Shown here piece by piece: positions 8,736 to 17,317 of a stretch of DNA of 47,059 bases (its first letter is position 1; each line of letters opens with the position of its first letter). The translations under genes and the position numbers were made by a program. Origin of the DNA: Gemmatimonadota bacterium (GTDB lineage: Bacteria > Latescibacterota > UBA2968); contig PAXL01000027.1 in NCBI GenBank assembly GCA_002714465.1, forward strand, positions 5,050-52,108, in the 5' to 3' direction. The notes beneath the pieces are model-generated. The model saw nothing but the letters and a program-made list of their open reading frames with translations, was not told where the DNA came from and did not search any database.

Positions 8736-8755
8736 GGGCCTCCGGTGGGAGGCCC
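8736..8755. terminator. Hairpin between convergent genes
   Basis: GGGCCTCC pairs with GGAGGCCC around a GGTG loop. The hairpin lies between the TPR gene and the convergent TIM-barrel gene. On the minus strand it is followed by TTTCTC, and on the plus strand there is no T run, so minus-strand termination looks stronger. Confidence 0.65.
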
Positions 8756-8776
8756 CAGGCAAAGCTCAACGGGTTC

Positions 8777-9643
8777 TCAGTCGCCCTTGGGTGGCTTCCA
8801 CTTCTTCAGGTGTTTCTTGAAAGACTTGTCAATCGCCCTACGGATGGCCTGAACGTCTTTGAACCTGTCGCCAAAGACCGAGAGCATGTAGCCTCCTGCT
8901 ATCTGCTCCGGGCACGCGAACATCTCCCGACCAGGCGTGGCTGCTTCCAGCCATACACCAAGCAACCGATCGACAAACTCCATGAAGTCCAAAAACTCAG
9001 GAGTCAGCTCCCCCTTGCCATTCAGGGCTGGTACTTGTGCGTGGTGTCCATTGAAAGGCCGGAAGTGGAACTGCTGCGCATACTGGATCAGATCGACGCG
9101 CTCGGCGAGCCGGTCCCAGTAAGGCGGATTCAGATGTTTCACGACCGCAGGATGCGAAAAGTCCCATGTCATCTTGAGCGGACGCTTCTCCGCCTTCTCG
9201 AAACCAGCGGCCAGTGCGTATGCCTTCTCAGGAGTTTCGGTGCACGTATCCCGGTGTACTTCGATTGCCACGTCCATCTCGAGTTCGTCTGCTGCGCCGA
9301 TCACCCTCCGGGCAACTTCGACCGCTCTTCTTGTGGACGTATCGTGGTCGAGCATCTGGACGTTTACGCAACGTGCGCCGGCGGCATTAATCGCTCTCAG
9401 CTTGCCCTTGATCTCCGGAATATTCTCGATATCCGTCGTTGCGGCGAAGATCAGTCCAGACTTCTCGACACTTTCGCGCGTGATCATCGGGATCCGACCT
9501 AGGAAACCATCGAACCCGGCCTTTTGTATCCGCTTGAGCTTCTGATCGACGCTCCACTCGCCGGACTTCCCACCGTAACCACCAAGGGTCCCAATCGAGC
9601 ACATATGGTGGACGATCGGTCGCTTGGGCTTGTTCTTCGCCAT
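8777..9643 (-). CDS. Sugar phosphate isomerase/epimerase-like TIM-barrel protein
   Basis: This 288-residue protein belongs to the xylose-isomerase-like TIM-barrel (AP endonuclease 2) family. Probable metal-site segments are AIEVHRDT (Glu), MTWDFSHPAVV (Asp/His) and QFHFRPF (His), followed by a C-terminal Glu in CPEQIAGG. Members isomerise or epimerise sugars and inositol derivatives. The start ATG has GGAG seven bases upstream. The Lys-rich C-terminus is hydrophilic and ends near the intergenic hairpin. It is the last gene of the minus-strand catabolic run starting at 15.8 kb, so a role in sugar processing is plausible. The substrate is not determinable. Confidence 0.82.
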   Translation of the reverse strand: MAKNKPKRPIVHHMCSIGTLGGYGGKSGEWSVDQKLKRIQKAGFDGFLGRIPMITRESVEKSGLIFAATTDIENIPEIKGKLRAINAAGARCVNVQMLDHDTSTRRAVEVARRVIGAADELEMDVAIEVHRDTCTETPEKAYALAAGFEKAEKRPLKMTWDFSHPAVVKHLNPPYWDRLAERVDLIQYAQQFHFRPFNGHHAQVPALNGKGELTPEFLDFMEFVDRLLGVWLEAATPGREMFACPEQIAGGYMLSVFGDRFKDVQAIRRAIDKSFKKHLKKWKPPKGD

Positions 9644-9742
9644 GATTCGTCTCCAGTCAGTTCAGTATTGCTTGATAGATATCGATGAGATCGAGATGAG
9701 AAACCTTGAACAGCTTCAACCGCGTATACTCTAGACCGATTT

Positions 9743-9874
9743 CTACGACAGATCAATCTCTTCGAAACCGACTTCTTCCAATGCCGGCAAGGCATCTGCA
9801 AACGCCAGCACTTCGCGACCTTCGCACTCGATCACTTTCGTGATTGCAATAAGGGTGTCCTCCCCGTCGTCCAA
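9743..9874 (-). CDS. Small protein, 43 residues, unknown
   Basis: This short frame reads MDDGEDTLIAITKVIECEGR and continues to ...EEVGFEEIDLS. It looks like real coding sequence: acidic, balanced composition and no internal stops. A TTG at 9874 is preceded by AAGGGG seven bases upstream, a credible ribosome binding site. The frame is exactly in phase with the small gene upstream, separated from it only by one TAG at 9890-9892. The two could therefore be one protein of about 115 residues interrupted by a stop, or a translationally coupled pair. I recognise no family. It lies between the penicillin-acylase-like gene and the TIM-barrel gene. Confidence 0.4.
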   Translation of the reverse strand: MDDGEDTLIAITKVIECEGREVLAFADALPALEEVGFEEIDLS

Positions 9875-9889
9875 GACCAGTCCCCTTCC

Positions 9890-10090
9890 CTACTCGCCGG
9901 AAGACTTACCCATCTTGCTGGACTGTGTCTCAGCAACCGCCAAAACTTTGCTTGCCCAGGCCTTACAACCCTCGATCGTCGCCGGATCCGGGTTGAATAA
10001 ACTGGGCAAAATGGCCTGAACACGCTCCAGATCGCAATCCGATTCGATCTCCATCACTACCTTGTATGTAGCCAATCGTGTCTCCCGCAT
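9890..10090 (-). CDS. Small protein, 66 residues, unknown
   Basis: A frame of up to 66 residues contains YKVVMEIESDCDLERVQAIL and ends ...SKMGKSSGE. The first ATG (10090) has no ribosome binding site. A TTG at 10075 follows GGGAG with six bases between, so the product may begin with MATYKVVMEIE and be 61 residues long. The composition is protein-like. The reading frame continues past its TAG stop into the next small frame for another 48 codons without a further stop. I recognise no family. It follows the penicillin-acylase-like gene by 47 bases. Confidence 0.5.
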   Translation of the reverse strand: MRETRLATYKVVMEIESDCDLERVQAILPSLFNPDPATIEGCKAWASKVLAVAETQSSKMGKSSGE

Positions 10091-10137
10091 GATTCATGTG
10101 TGACAATTTCAGTATTCGATCCTGCAGCCTACAACCG

Positions 10138-12435
10138 TTAATCGGCCGATTCCCCCTCGATTTCCAGCGTGTCGACCCGATCGGGAACGGGCGCCAGACG
10201 AGCGCGGAGCAACCAACTTACCCGCCGCCGTTCGAGGTCGAGCGCACCATCCTCGAACGGGACGGTCAGGATACGCGTTGTATTGGCCACAACATCTTCA
10301 TCGGTCATCCACGTTCGCTTGAGTGTGTTCGTCCTCTGAAGGGTGGCCTGATCTGAAAAATGAACGGACTCCGGATCCTCGCTGTTACCGAACGGCAGAG
10401 CGGTCCATGCTCTTGGCGGATCGCTCAGTTCGACGACGCTCGTAAAGGCAGGCCCTCCGGTAATCGTGAACGTTCCGTCCTCGCCGACCTTGGACCAGAC
10501 CTGATGCAGGGCATCGCATCCCGGTGGCGAGCCACCTAGCTGGTACTGTACTGTCCCACGCTTGATCCGGTGCACTTCGCCCCAGCGCACGTCAACACGG
10601 CCGAACGTGGACCGCATATAAGCCACAGCCCCTTGCAGGGCTTCAAGCGCGAGCCGCTCTATGATCTTCAGATCCTGCCTTTCGGGCTCGCCTAACTGAG
10701 AATGCAGATCGTCGAACCTACGCTTCCAAGTCGTAAACAGGACGACAGCACGACTATCGACGGATGCACGGTTGTCCCAGTCCCGGAGGACGGAGACGGC
10801 AGATGCAAGTCGAGCTTCGGGGTCGTAAAGCTCCTGCCAGCTTCGATTATAAGCTCTAAGGATGAACCCCTTGAGTTCTTCGGCGGCCAGTAGATACTCG
10901 TCTCTCGAGAACGCCAGCGCCTGATCAACCGTAACCAAAGGTTTCGAGGAAAGCCACGTCAACGCTCTACGTCCCCGATCGTTCATAGCACCCCATCCTA
11001 GATAGGTGGGAAATGCCGTTGGATCGAGTGTTGATGGTGTCGTAACTGCGTCCGGTGGCGTGTTGCAGTTCTGGAGGAAGCCGGATTCAGGGTTCACGAT
11101 CTGGGGAAGTTGAGAGAACGGCAAGATGCCGCTCCAATCCGTCTCCTTCGTCCAACCGGGCACGGGCAGGCGCCAGTCGAACTTCTCCGCTCGGATCGGT
11201 GTCCGCGAAAGAAACGCATAGTACAGGTTTCCGTCAATATCCGTGTAGGTGACGTTGAAGAGTGGGACCTCGAGCCTTGCCAAGGCCACCCGAAATGTCT
11301 GCAGATCCCTCGCGCTGTTCATCTGGTAAAGCTGACCGATCAGATCTGTAATGTCGTCGGCTGTGGTCCGGGCTGCATACGCCCAGTTGTCCACGACTTT
11401 GTAGATTGGGCCGTGCTGCGAGTACTGCAACTCGCGTGTCACCTCTTCAACCCCGTTCTGCGACCGCACTTTCACACGTTCTTTACGAACCGAGATCCGC
11501 TGCTTCTCCCGTTCGAATACGTATCGCCTAGGGTTAGCAGGATCGAGCTTCTCCTCGTAGAGGTCGAAGATATCGGCATCGTTCGCGGTGAAGGACCACG
11601 CCACGCGCGCGTTGTGACCCGTCACGATCACGGGCCAGCCGAAAAAAGTGGCCCCCGACACGTTGAGCCCCGCGCGGCTCTTGAGATGCGCCTCGTAGAG
11701 TCTAAAAGGAATCTTCCACGGCAGGTGCAGATCGCCACCCGCAATCCCATTCCCTTCCATCGTTCGCGTCGGTGCAAGAGCGAACTGATTCGACCCGAAT
11801 GCTCCCGCCATCGTCGGAGCCAAACCCTTTGATGCCAGTTCAGGCGACCCGGAGACCTCGGCGAACAGGAGGGCAAGCCAGCGTGATGACGCAACCACGT
11901 CCGTTCCCCGGATAGGACGCACCCACCCGGGCATACCTTGCCGATGAATGTCGATGTAATGGTTCACTCCGTCGACAAACCCACCGATCAATGCCCGCGT
12001 TGTCTCCGATATCACCCCATACTGCTCGCCCGCCAAGTGGTCGATCCGCCAAAGCCGGGACTTGAAATCGCTCTCAATCCATTCAGGACCTAGGATTTCG
12101 GCTGCCTCGCCCTTCGCCATCCTGTATGAAAGCAGCATCGGGATCAGGTGATCCTGAGCCTGTGCATACCCTAGGCCGAAGGCCACGTCCGCGTCCGTCT
12201 CACCGTATATGTGTGGTATGCCAAACCCGTCACGCAGAATGCGCGCCTGCCCTGCCATCGGAACGAGCAGCGAATCACCGTGGAAAGCCAATACGGAATC
12301 CAGCACAGGTTCTGTAAGCAGAACTTCGAGACTGTCTTGAACGGCCGGTTCAGCCGTGGTGTCTATCACGTCGTCTTCCTGGCCGAAGACGCTAGTCACC
12401 ACCCACATAAGAGCGAGGATAAAATTCACTTTCAC
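10138..12435 (-). CDS. Penicillin acylase family Ntn-hydrolase
   Basis: This 765-residue protein matches the penicillin amidase (peptidase S45) family, which cleaves amide bonds in penicillins, acyl-homoserine lactones or other N-acyl compounds. It has an N-terminal signal peptide of about 18 residues (VNFILALMWVVTSVFG), an A-chain region with ILRDGFGIPHIYGET, and the self-processing site G214-S215-N216 (GSNQFALAPTRT). S215 would become the N-terminal nucleophile of the B chain. WSFTANDADIFDLYEEKL is also typical. It should be exported to the periplasm and autocleaved. The start codon is GTG and overlaps the stop of the upstream oxidoreductase gene by four bases (GTGA), so the two are translationally coupled. 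The natural substrate is unknown. Confidence 0.88.
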   Translation of the reverse strand: MKVNFILALMWVVTSVFGQEDDVIDTTAEPAVQDSLEVLLTEPVLDSVLAFHGDSLLVPMAGQARILRDGFGIPHIYGETDADVAFGLGYAQAQDHLIPMLLSYRMAKGEAAEILGPEWIESDFKSRLWRIDHLAGEQYGVISETTRALIGGFVDGVNHYIDIHRQGMPGWVRPIRGTDVVASSRWLALLFAEVSGSPELASKGLAPTMAGAFGSNQFALAPTRTMEGNGIAGGDLHLPWKIPFRLYEAHLKSRAGLNVSGATFFGWPVIVTGHNARVAWSFTANDADIFDLYEEKLDPANPRRYVFEREKQRISVRKERVKVRSQNGVEEVTRELQYSQHGPIYKVVDNWAYAARTTADDITDLIGQLYQMNSARDLQTFRVALARLEVPLFNVTYTDIDGNLYYAFLSRTPIRAEKFDWRLPVPGWTKETDWSGILPFSQLPQIVNPESGFLQNCNTPPDAVTTPSTLDPTAFPTYLGWGAMNDRGRRALTWLSSKPLVTVDQALAFSRDEYLLAAEELKGFILRAYNRSWQELYDPEARLASAVSVLRDWDNRASVDSRAVVLFTTWKRRFDDLHSQLGEPERQDLKIIERLALEALQGAVAYMRSTFGRVDVRWGEVHRIKRGTVQYQLGGSPPGCDALHQVWSKVGEDGTFTITGGPAFTSVVELSDPPRAWTALPFGNSEDPESVHFSDQATLQRTNTLKRTWMTDEDVVANTTRILTVPFEDGALDLERRRVSWLLRARLAPVPDRVDTLEIEGESAD

Positions 12436-13475
12436 GCGCCTCTAAACAGATGATGCTCGACGGGAAGGGATACTGTGATCCCGTTGATCGCCGATAGAAG
12501 GCCGGCCTCCATAATCTCCTGCGCGTCCCGGGAAAGATCTGGGTTAGGAAGGTCCACTGGATCGCTATTCGCCTTGATGCTGCCAACAAAGCACTCGGGG
12601 CCGTTGGTTTGTCCAGCGGGCAGGTCAAGCAGTTCGACGGTCTCCCCTTCCTTGTTCGACCTCGTGTGCACAGTCACTTCGGCGCCGGCGATCAGCGTGC
12701 CTTCGGTGCCATATAGCACAATGTCATGCGGGGGTGTGTGTGTGACAGCTTCCGTCCAGGTCATCTCCAGCCGGCACATCGCGTGCGGGTATCTGAGGAT
12801 CATCATGCCATTGTCATCGACCGGCAGGTGCCGCTTCAGAAGCCGCCCCGCTACACCAACAACCGACGAAGGGATACCCAGGAACCAGACGCACATCGAC
12901 GATCCGTAGCCTCCGTAGTCGTTAAATGCACCCGCACCATTCAGCTCTGCGTCGAACAGGAAGTCGCAAAAATGTTCCGAACATCCGAGCTCATCAGGTC
13001 CACAATGACCACCCCTCCATGTCAGCTGCCAGACATCCCCGATTGCCCCCTCCTCCACCAGCCGCTTGGCAGTGCGTAGTGGCCGTGACCAGGCCGTTGG
13101 CCAGTTAATCATCAGACGTGTCTCGTGCTTTCGGGCAGCGGCCAGCATCCGGTCCGCCTGCTCCAGTGTGGCCGCCATGGGCTTCTCGACCATGACGTGA
13201 ATGCCGAGAGGTGCGCACATCTCTACCACATCAGCATGCTCCCCCGTAGCACCAAAACCGAAGACCGCATCTGGCTTCACCTCTTCGAGCAGCGCCTCGT
13301 AGTCGTCATAGACGGCGTCGCATCCTGTTTCCTGCGTGAACTGCTCAAGTAGCCTCGGATCTGCGTCTGCCCCTGCAACCAGATTGACATCATTGATCTC
13401 CGACAGCTGCGTCAGGTTGGTCCACAGGTGATCGTGCGCCATGCCCAGCACCGCGACACGGAGTGAGTCAGCCAT
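12432..13475 (-). CDS. Gfo/Idh/MocA family oxidoreductase
   Basis: This 347-residue NAD(P)-dependent dehydrogenase family protein has an N-terminal Rossmann fold (RVAVLGMAHDHLW), the family motif VMVEKPMAATLEQADRML and a C-terminal alpha/beta domain. Family members oxidise or reduce sugars, inositols and their derivatives. I chose the ATG at 13475 because GAGGAA lies six bases upstream; an ATG twelve bases earlier has no such site. It overlaps the GH38-like gene by eight bases and the penicillin-acylase-like gene by four. Close coupling with a glycosidase-like protein suggests processing of a liberated sugar. The substrate is unknown. Confidence 0.88.
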   Translation of the reverse strand: MADSLRVAVLGMAHDHLWTNLTQLSEINDVNLVAGADADPRLLEQFTQETGCDAVYDDYEALLEEVKPDAVFGFGATGEHADVVEMCAPLGIHVMVEKPMAATLEQADRMLAAARKHETRLMINWPTAWSRPLRTAKRLVEEGAIGDVWQLTWRGGHCGPDELGCSEHFCDFLFDAELNGAGAFNDYGGYGSSMCVWFLGIPSSVVGVAGRLLKRHLPVDDNGMMILRYPHAMCRLEMTWTEAVTHTPPHDIVLYGTEGTLIAGAEVTVHTRSNKEGETVELLDLPAGQTNGPECFVGSIKANSDPVDLPNPDLSRDAQEIMEAGLLSAINGITVSLPVEHHLFRGA

Positions 13476-15816
13476 TTCGTTCCTCATCAGGTGAACGTGA
13501 CGTTATCATCACGGCCTTGACCTGGCCCGCATCGAGTTGGACAAGGTCATCGGCATCTTCGACTCTATTTCCGACGACGTCGACATACATCTGTTCCTTC
13601 CCGGCGTGCGAAAGCCGAGCTTCTCCCGGGGATCCTGATGGATTGTGCAGAACGCATTCGATGCCTCTGCTCGTCGAGCGAACGCTGGTAACAGAGACAG
13701 AGTCGGATCCGATCTCGAGCCCGCTGTCGCTTGCAGGCCTGCGCCGGGCGGAGATCCGGTCATATATGGCGCGGCACGACAGAAAACCGGACCGGTCGAC
13801 GACCTGTGTGGCTCTCTCCTTCTCCACGAGCCCCAGGCGGAAGGCATACGTTACGTCCTCCGGGTAGGGCATCCAGATTCTGTTGTACGCGTAGGACGCC
13901 GGATCCGCGGTCGAGAGTAGTAGTGGGCTCCGCAGTTCTCCGTCTGCACAGGCGATTGCGGTCGACTCTGCCGCCAGCGTCAAGGCCAGACTTTCTCGCT
14001 CCGAGATCATCCACGACGCGTAACCAGCCTCATACGATTCCGCAGAACTGAAGGCAGCGCCAAACCGGCCTGCCCCAAGGCAGCCTAGCCCGGCTCGCAG
14101 CACCACCATAGCGGGATTTGAATCGCGCCAGGAAAGCGCAACCTCGAAATCGAGATACGGTAGACCTGCGTAGGCGCACAGATCAATCTGTGCGGGCGAC
14201 TTACCTATCTGGCCCGATACCCGAATCCGAGCGCTCACTTCTCCACTCTCGACCAGGTCGACACCCTGGACGACGAGAGGGATAGCCCTGCCCGTCGGAT
14301 CGAAGCCACCATACTCTGTCGAGAGTGAGTCCTCCTCAGCTTCTACACGCATACCTTCGAGTAACTTCTGCCCGTCGCTCCCGAGGATATCAATGCTGCC
14401 AGTAACCTCGTCCACATCGATCGTAAACTCCCCGATGTGAAATTTTCGCCCAAGCCGGAGGCCTCTTCTCGGCTCGGAGATCCTCTCCTCCACATCCTCA
14501 AGTGCAAAAGTGGGCTCAGGAAAGTCCGGCACCATCGCACCCGGCGCCTGAATGGACACCGCCTGAGACTGGACATCCTGTGGCTTCGGGACCAGATAAT
14601 ACGTCTTATAGCCTAGAGCCGGCACGTCTTCCGCGACGAACCTAATCCGAACCTCGGCGGTCTCCACCTGTTTTCCCGAAATCTCTTCGACTCCTACGGG
14701 ATTACCTTGCGGATCGACGATGCGGTAGAACTCGTATCGTCCAAAGTCAGTGGCAAGGCTATCCCCATAGTAGATGACATCGGTCTCCACGATGTCAGAC
14801 CGTTGATGCGTAGATGGATTGAAGACCACGAGCGGCAAGATTCCGTCTGGTCCCTTGCCCGCATCGACCTCTTCGGCGACCCGAAGTTCGACATCCGCTT
14901 GTGCGCGCTCTGACCATCCGGCGATCTCCGCGCACGAACGATGGAGCTCCGACTGCTTCGCCCTGTCCCCTGAACCTGTGTAGCTTCCTGCTAGATCTTC
15001 CAGATGACGACGCCAGACATCCTCGGTATTCCAGCTGGATACATCCATACCCAGCAAGCTGCCCAACGACACGATGCGGTCCGTCCTGAGGAGAGACTGT
15101 GTCACGCGACGAAGAACGGAGGACACATCAGGCTGTATAGCATCGAAGTAACGACGCTTCGCTTGTCCGCGACCGGACGGCACACCAGCCGGAAGAGCAT
15201 CCCAACTACTGAAGCGGACCTCCCAGCCAGCGTCTTCTGCACGTTCTATGAGGGTTCGGATCGTGTCCAGCGTCGGGCACCACAGCGCCCCACCAAGTCC
15301 AATGACATCTTCCGTACTACTGATCTCACGTTCAGCATCGCGATGTGCAAGAGCCGCATCCGACAGGAACCGCAAACCGAGATCGCACGACAGATCGACA
15401 CACCCAGAGCCTCTAGTCGCGAAGATGACGCGGCATATGCCTGCCCAATCGAGCAGACCAGAAGAAGGCCCTCCGTCACCGTCGATCACGATCGTTGAGC
15501 TGTCGATACCCGCTAGATCGAGAGACAACGCGCCGAGTTGAACGTCGCGCAGAAAGGCTTCAGGGTAACGGACAGGATCTACACCCGCCCAAAGAGAGCC
15601 GATTGCCAAACGACCCGCAGAACAAAGTGACGAAACCCTGTCCAGTGAAGCCCGTCGGCGCCCGATCGCCCAAACAGTGTCAATTGAGAGCTTGAAGTCT
15701 ACGTGGGATTCGCAGGCGCGGATCGACTGTTCCAGGATCTCGCCGGCGCGAGAGACAATCGATCCGGGTGTGCCGATACCGCGTGGCTTGAGAAGAGTGA
15801 ACGGGAGAATGCGCAT
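13468..15816 (-). CDS. GH38 alpha-mannosidase-like protein, degenerate catalytic domain
   Basis: This 782-residue protein resembles family 38 glycoside hydrolases. The C-terminal beta domains are recognisable from about residue 328 onward (LVVFNPSTHQRSDIVE, then long beta-rich regions). The N-terminal third keeps the general order of a GH38 catalytic domain, such as GSLWAGVDPVRYPEAFLRD at 73-91. It lacks the H-x-H/D-x2-W zinc motif normally found near the start and the usual nucleophile segment; the matching place reads VIDGDGGPSSGL. There is no signal peptide. It is the first gene of the operon, with a good promoter upstream. It may be catalytically altered, a binding protein, or a divergent enzyme. 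Family assignment is moderate. Confidence 0.65.
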   Translation of the reverse strand: MRILPFTLLKPRGIGTPGSIVSRAGEILEQSIRACESHVDFKLSIDTVWAIGRRRASLDRVSSLCSAGRLAIGSLWAGVDPVRYPEAFLRDVQLGALSLDLAGIDSSTIVIDGDGGPSSGLLDWAGICRVIFATRGSGCVDLSCDLGLRFLSDAALAHRDAEREISSTEDVIGLGGALWCPTLDTIRTLIERAEDAGWEVRFSSWDALPAGVPSGRGQAKRRYFDAIQPDVSSVLRRVTQSLLRTDRIVSLGSLLGMDVSSWNTEDVWRRHLEDLAGSYTGSGDRAKQSELHRSCAEIAGWSERAQADVELRVAEEVDAGKGPDGILPLVVFNPSTHQRSDIVETDVIYYGDSLATDFGRYEFYRIVDPQGNPVGVEEISGKQVETAEVRIRFVAEDVPALGYKTYYLVPKPQDVQSQAVSIQAPGAMVPDFPEPTFALEDVEERISEPRRGLRLGRKFHIGEFTIDVDEVTGSIDILGSDGQKLLEGMRVEAEEDSLSTEYGGFDPTGRAIPLVVQGVDLVESGEVSARIRVSGQIGKSPAQIDLCAYAGLPYLDFEVALSWRDSNPAMVVLRAGLGCLGAGRFGAAFSSAESYEAGYASWMISERESLALTLAAESTAIACADGELRSPLLLSTADPASYAYNRIWMPYPEDVTYAFRLGLVEKERATQVVDRSGFLSCRAIYDRISARRRPASDSGLEIGSDSVSVTSVRSTSRGIECVLHNPSGSPGEARLSHAGKEQMYVDVVGNRVEDADDLVQLDAGQVKAVMITSRSPDEERNG

Positions 15817-15864
15817 CCAGAAAAGCGGGCGTGATGATCCTAAGTGCTGTTATTAAAAGAAGTT

Positions 15865-15893
15865 ATGATACCAAGTTGCAGATGCTGTGTAAA
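15865..15893 (-). promoter_or_regulatory. Sigma-70 promoter of GH38-like operon
   Basis: On the minus strand TTTACA (15893-15888) and TATCAT (15870-15865) are spaced by 17 bases, each matching five of six consensus positions. The predicted transcription start is near 15858, about 40 bases before the GH38-like ATG. No strong ribosome binding site is visible in that leader. Confidence 0.6.
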
Positions 15894-15962
15894 GCTGTAA
15901 AGCACAAATAGCATCGCAATTCCCCCAGTGCCATTCGAAACAGAATCCGAGTATTCGTTAAC

Positions 15963-17291
15963 CTAGGACAGGTTGAAATCCTGTATCACCAACCCCGTAA
16001 ACACCTTCGGATAAAAAAACGTGGACTTCGGGGGCATACGCTCCCCGGCAAGCACCACGTCACGCAGCTGCTTCATTCCAACCGGATTGAGGTAGAAACC
16101 TACGTTCTGGGAAGAATCCCGAACCGCCTGTCTGACCTCTGCCTCCATCTTTATAAACCGCACCTTCTCGCCCTTGATCAGTGATTCCGTGCCAAGGTCA
16201 AGGATCTTGCTCAAAACGAGCTGTAAAAGACCCGAGTCCAGCATTCGCCATGCTTCGGAATGGGACTCCTTGTCGAGTGCCGCAACATCTACGTCTGCGC
16301 GCAGCTTGAGAAGGGTAACCGTATCCGCGTCACCAAGCAGGGCCCCGTAGCAAGGGCGTGCGGGCTCGGCACGTGATGCGATTTCGCGACCGATCGCATC
16401 CACATCCGTATACGGGATCTCTTTCGTTTCAAAGAGCTTTCCCAGCCCGCTCTTCAGCCGGGCAAGATCGTCACTCGACACGTTGGTCACGACACGGTGG
16501 ATCGGGTTGATTGCCATCCCTTCCGCATCGTCCATGTTGACGAGGGTCTGCATCCTGTAGCAGTATCCCGCTCCTTCCTCCCCACCGTCCCCGAGCCTCT
16601 CGTCTCGGTGATTCACAGCAGTCTCATAACGGTGGTGCCCATCCGCGATAAACAGCTCTCGCGTGCTCAAAAAGCTGCACACACGGTTGACCGTGTTCTC
16701 ATCTGAGATCCGCCAGAAGGCGTGGTTCACACCATCCGAGTCGTCGAAGGCAAAGAGCGGACTGGACTGGACGTGCGGTTCCAGGAGCGAACGCGCGTGG
16801 AAGTCAGGATCGCTGAAAAGCGAGAAAATCTGGCCAAAGGCGGCTTCCGTATGCCGCATCAGCTCGAGACGGTCCTTCTTCGGGCCAGGCATTGTGTGCT
16901 CGTGCGGGTAAATCCCGCCCTCGCCGAGACGCTGAATCTCGACAAGAGCCACAATGCCCTGACGGGACTTTCGTTTCACCCCCTCCGGGGTATGGATATC
17001 AAAAGTCTGCGTGTAGACATATATCGAGGGCGTGTCGTCCGCCTCCAAAACACCCTCTTCAAGCCAGTCACGATAGCTGTCTCTTGCACGCACGTAGACC
17101 GCGTTTTCCCCACCATCTGCCGGGTCAACCTTGCCTTGGATCACCCGCACGATATTGCTGGGGTTCGCGTCATACAGTTCCTGCTGCAGCTTCGCATCGA
17201 TCACATCGTAGGGCGGCGAGACCAGCCGGCCTCCATCCCCCACCTTCTCGAGATTGTACCGCACCCCCCGAAACGCCCTGATTTCTGCCAT
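15963..17291 (-). CDS. DUF1015 family protein
   Basis: This 442-residue protein matches the DUF1015 family. Signature segments are RLVSPPYDVID near the start, IYPHEHTMPGPKKDRLELM in the first third and LFIADGHHRYETAVNHRDE in the middle. The family is widespread and of uncertain function; some members are described as SpoOJ/ParA/ParB/repB-related in databases without proof. The protein is soluble, with no signal peptide. The gene begins 26 bases after the metH stop on the same strand, so the two are probably co-transcribed. A link to methionine metabolism would be inference from position only. Confidence 0.88.
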   Translation of the reverse strand: MAEIRAFRGVRYNLEKVGDGGRLVSPPYDVIDAKLQQELYDANPSNIVRVIQGKVDPADGGENAVYVRARDSYRDWLEEGVLEADDTPSIYVYTQTFDIHTPEGVKRKSRQGIVALVEIQRLGEGGIYPHEHTMPGPKKDRLELMRHTEAAFGQIFSLFSDPDFHARSLLEPHVQSSPLFAFDDSDGVNHAFWRISDENTVNRVCSFLSTRELFIADGHHRYETAVNHRDERLGDGGEEGAGYCYRMQTLVNMDDAEGMAINPIHRVVTNVSSDDLARLKSGLGKLFETKEIPYTDVDAIGREIASRAEPARPCYGALLGDADTVTLLKLRADVDVAALDKESHSEAWRMLDSGLLQLVLSKILDLGTESLIKGEKVRFIKMEAEVRQAVRDSSQNVGFYLNPVGMKQLRDVVLAGERMPPKSTFFYPKVFTGLVIQDFNLS

Positions 17292-17317
17292 CCCTGCTCC
17301 TTCGCGAATCTAAGTCG

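Noticed and set aside
11110..11832. A 240-codon plus-strand open frame inside the penicillin-acylase-like gene
   Set aside because: The minus-strand protein is well supported by its signal peptide and GSN site. The antisense frame has no credible start signal.
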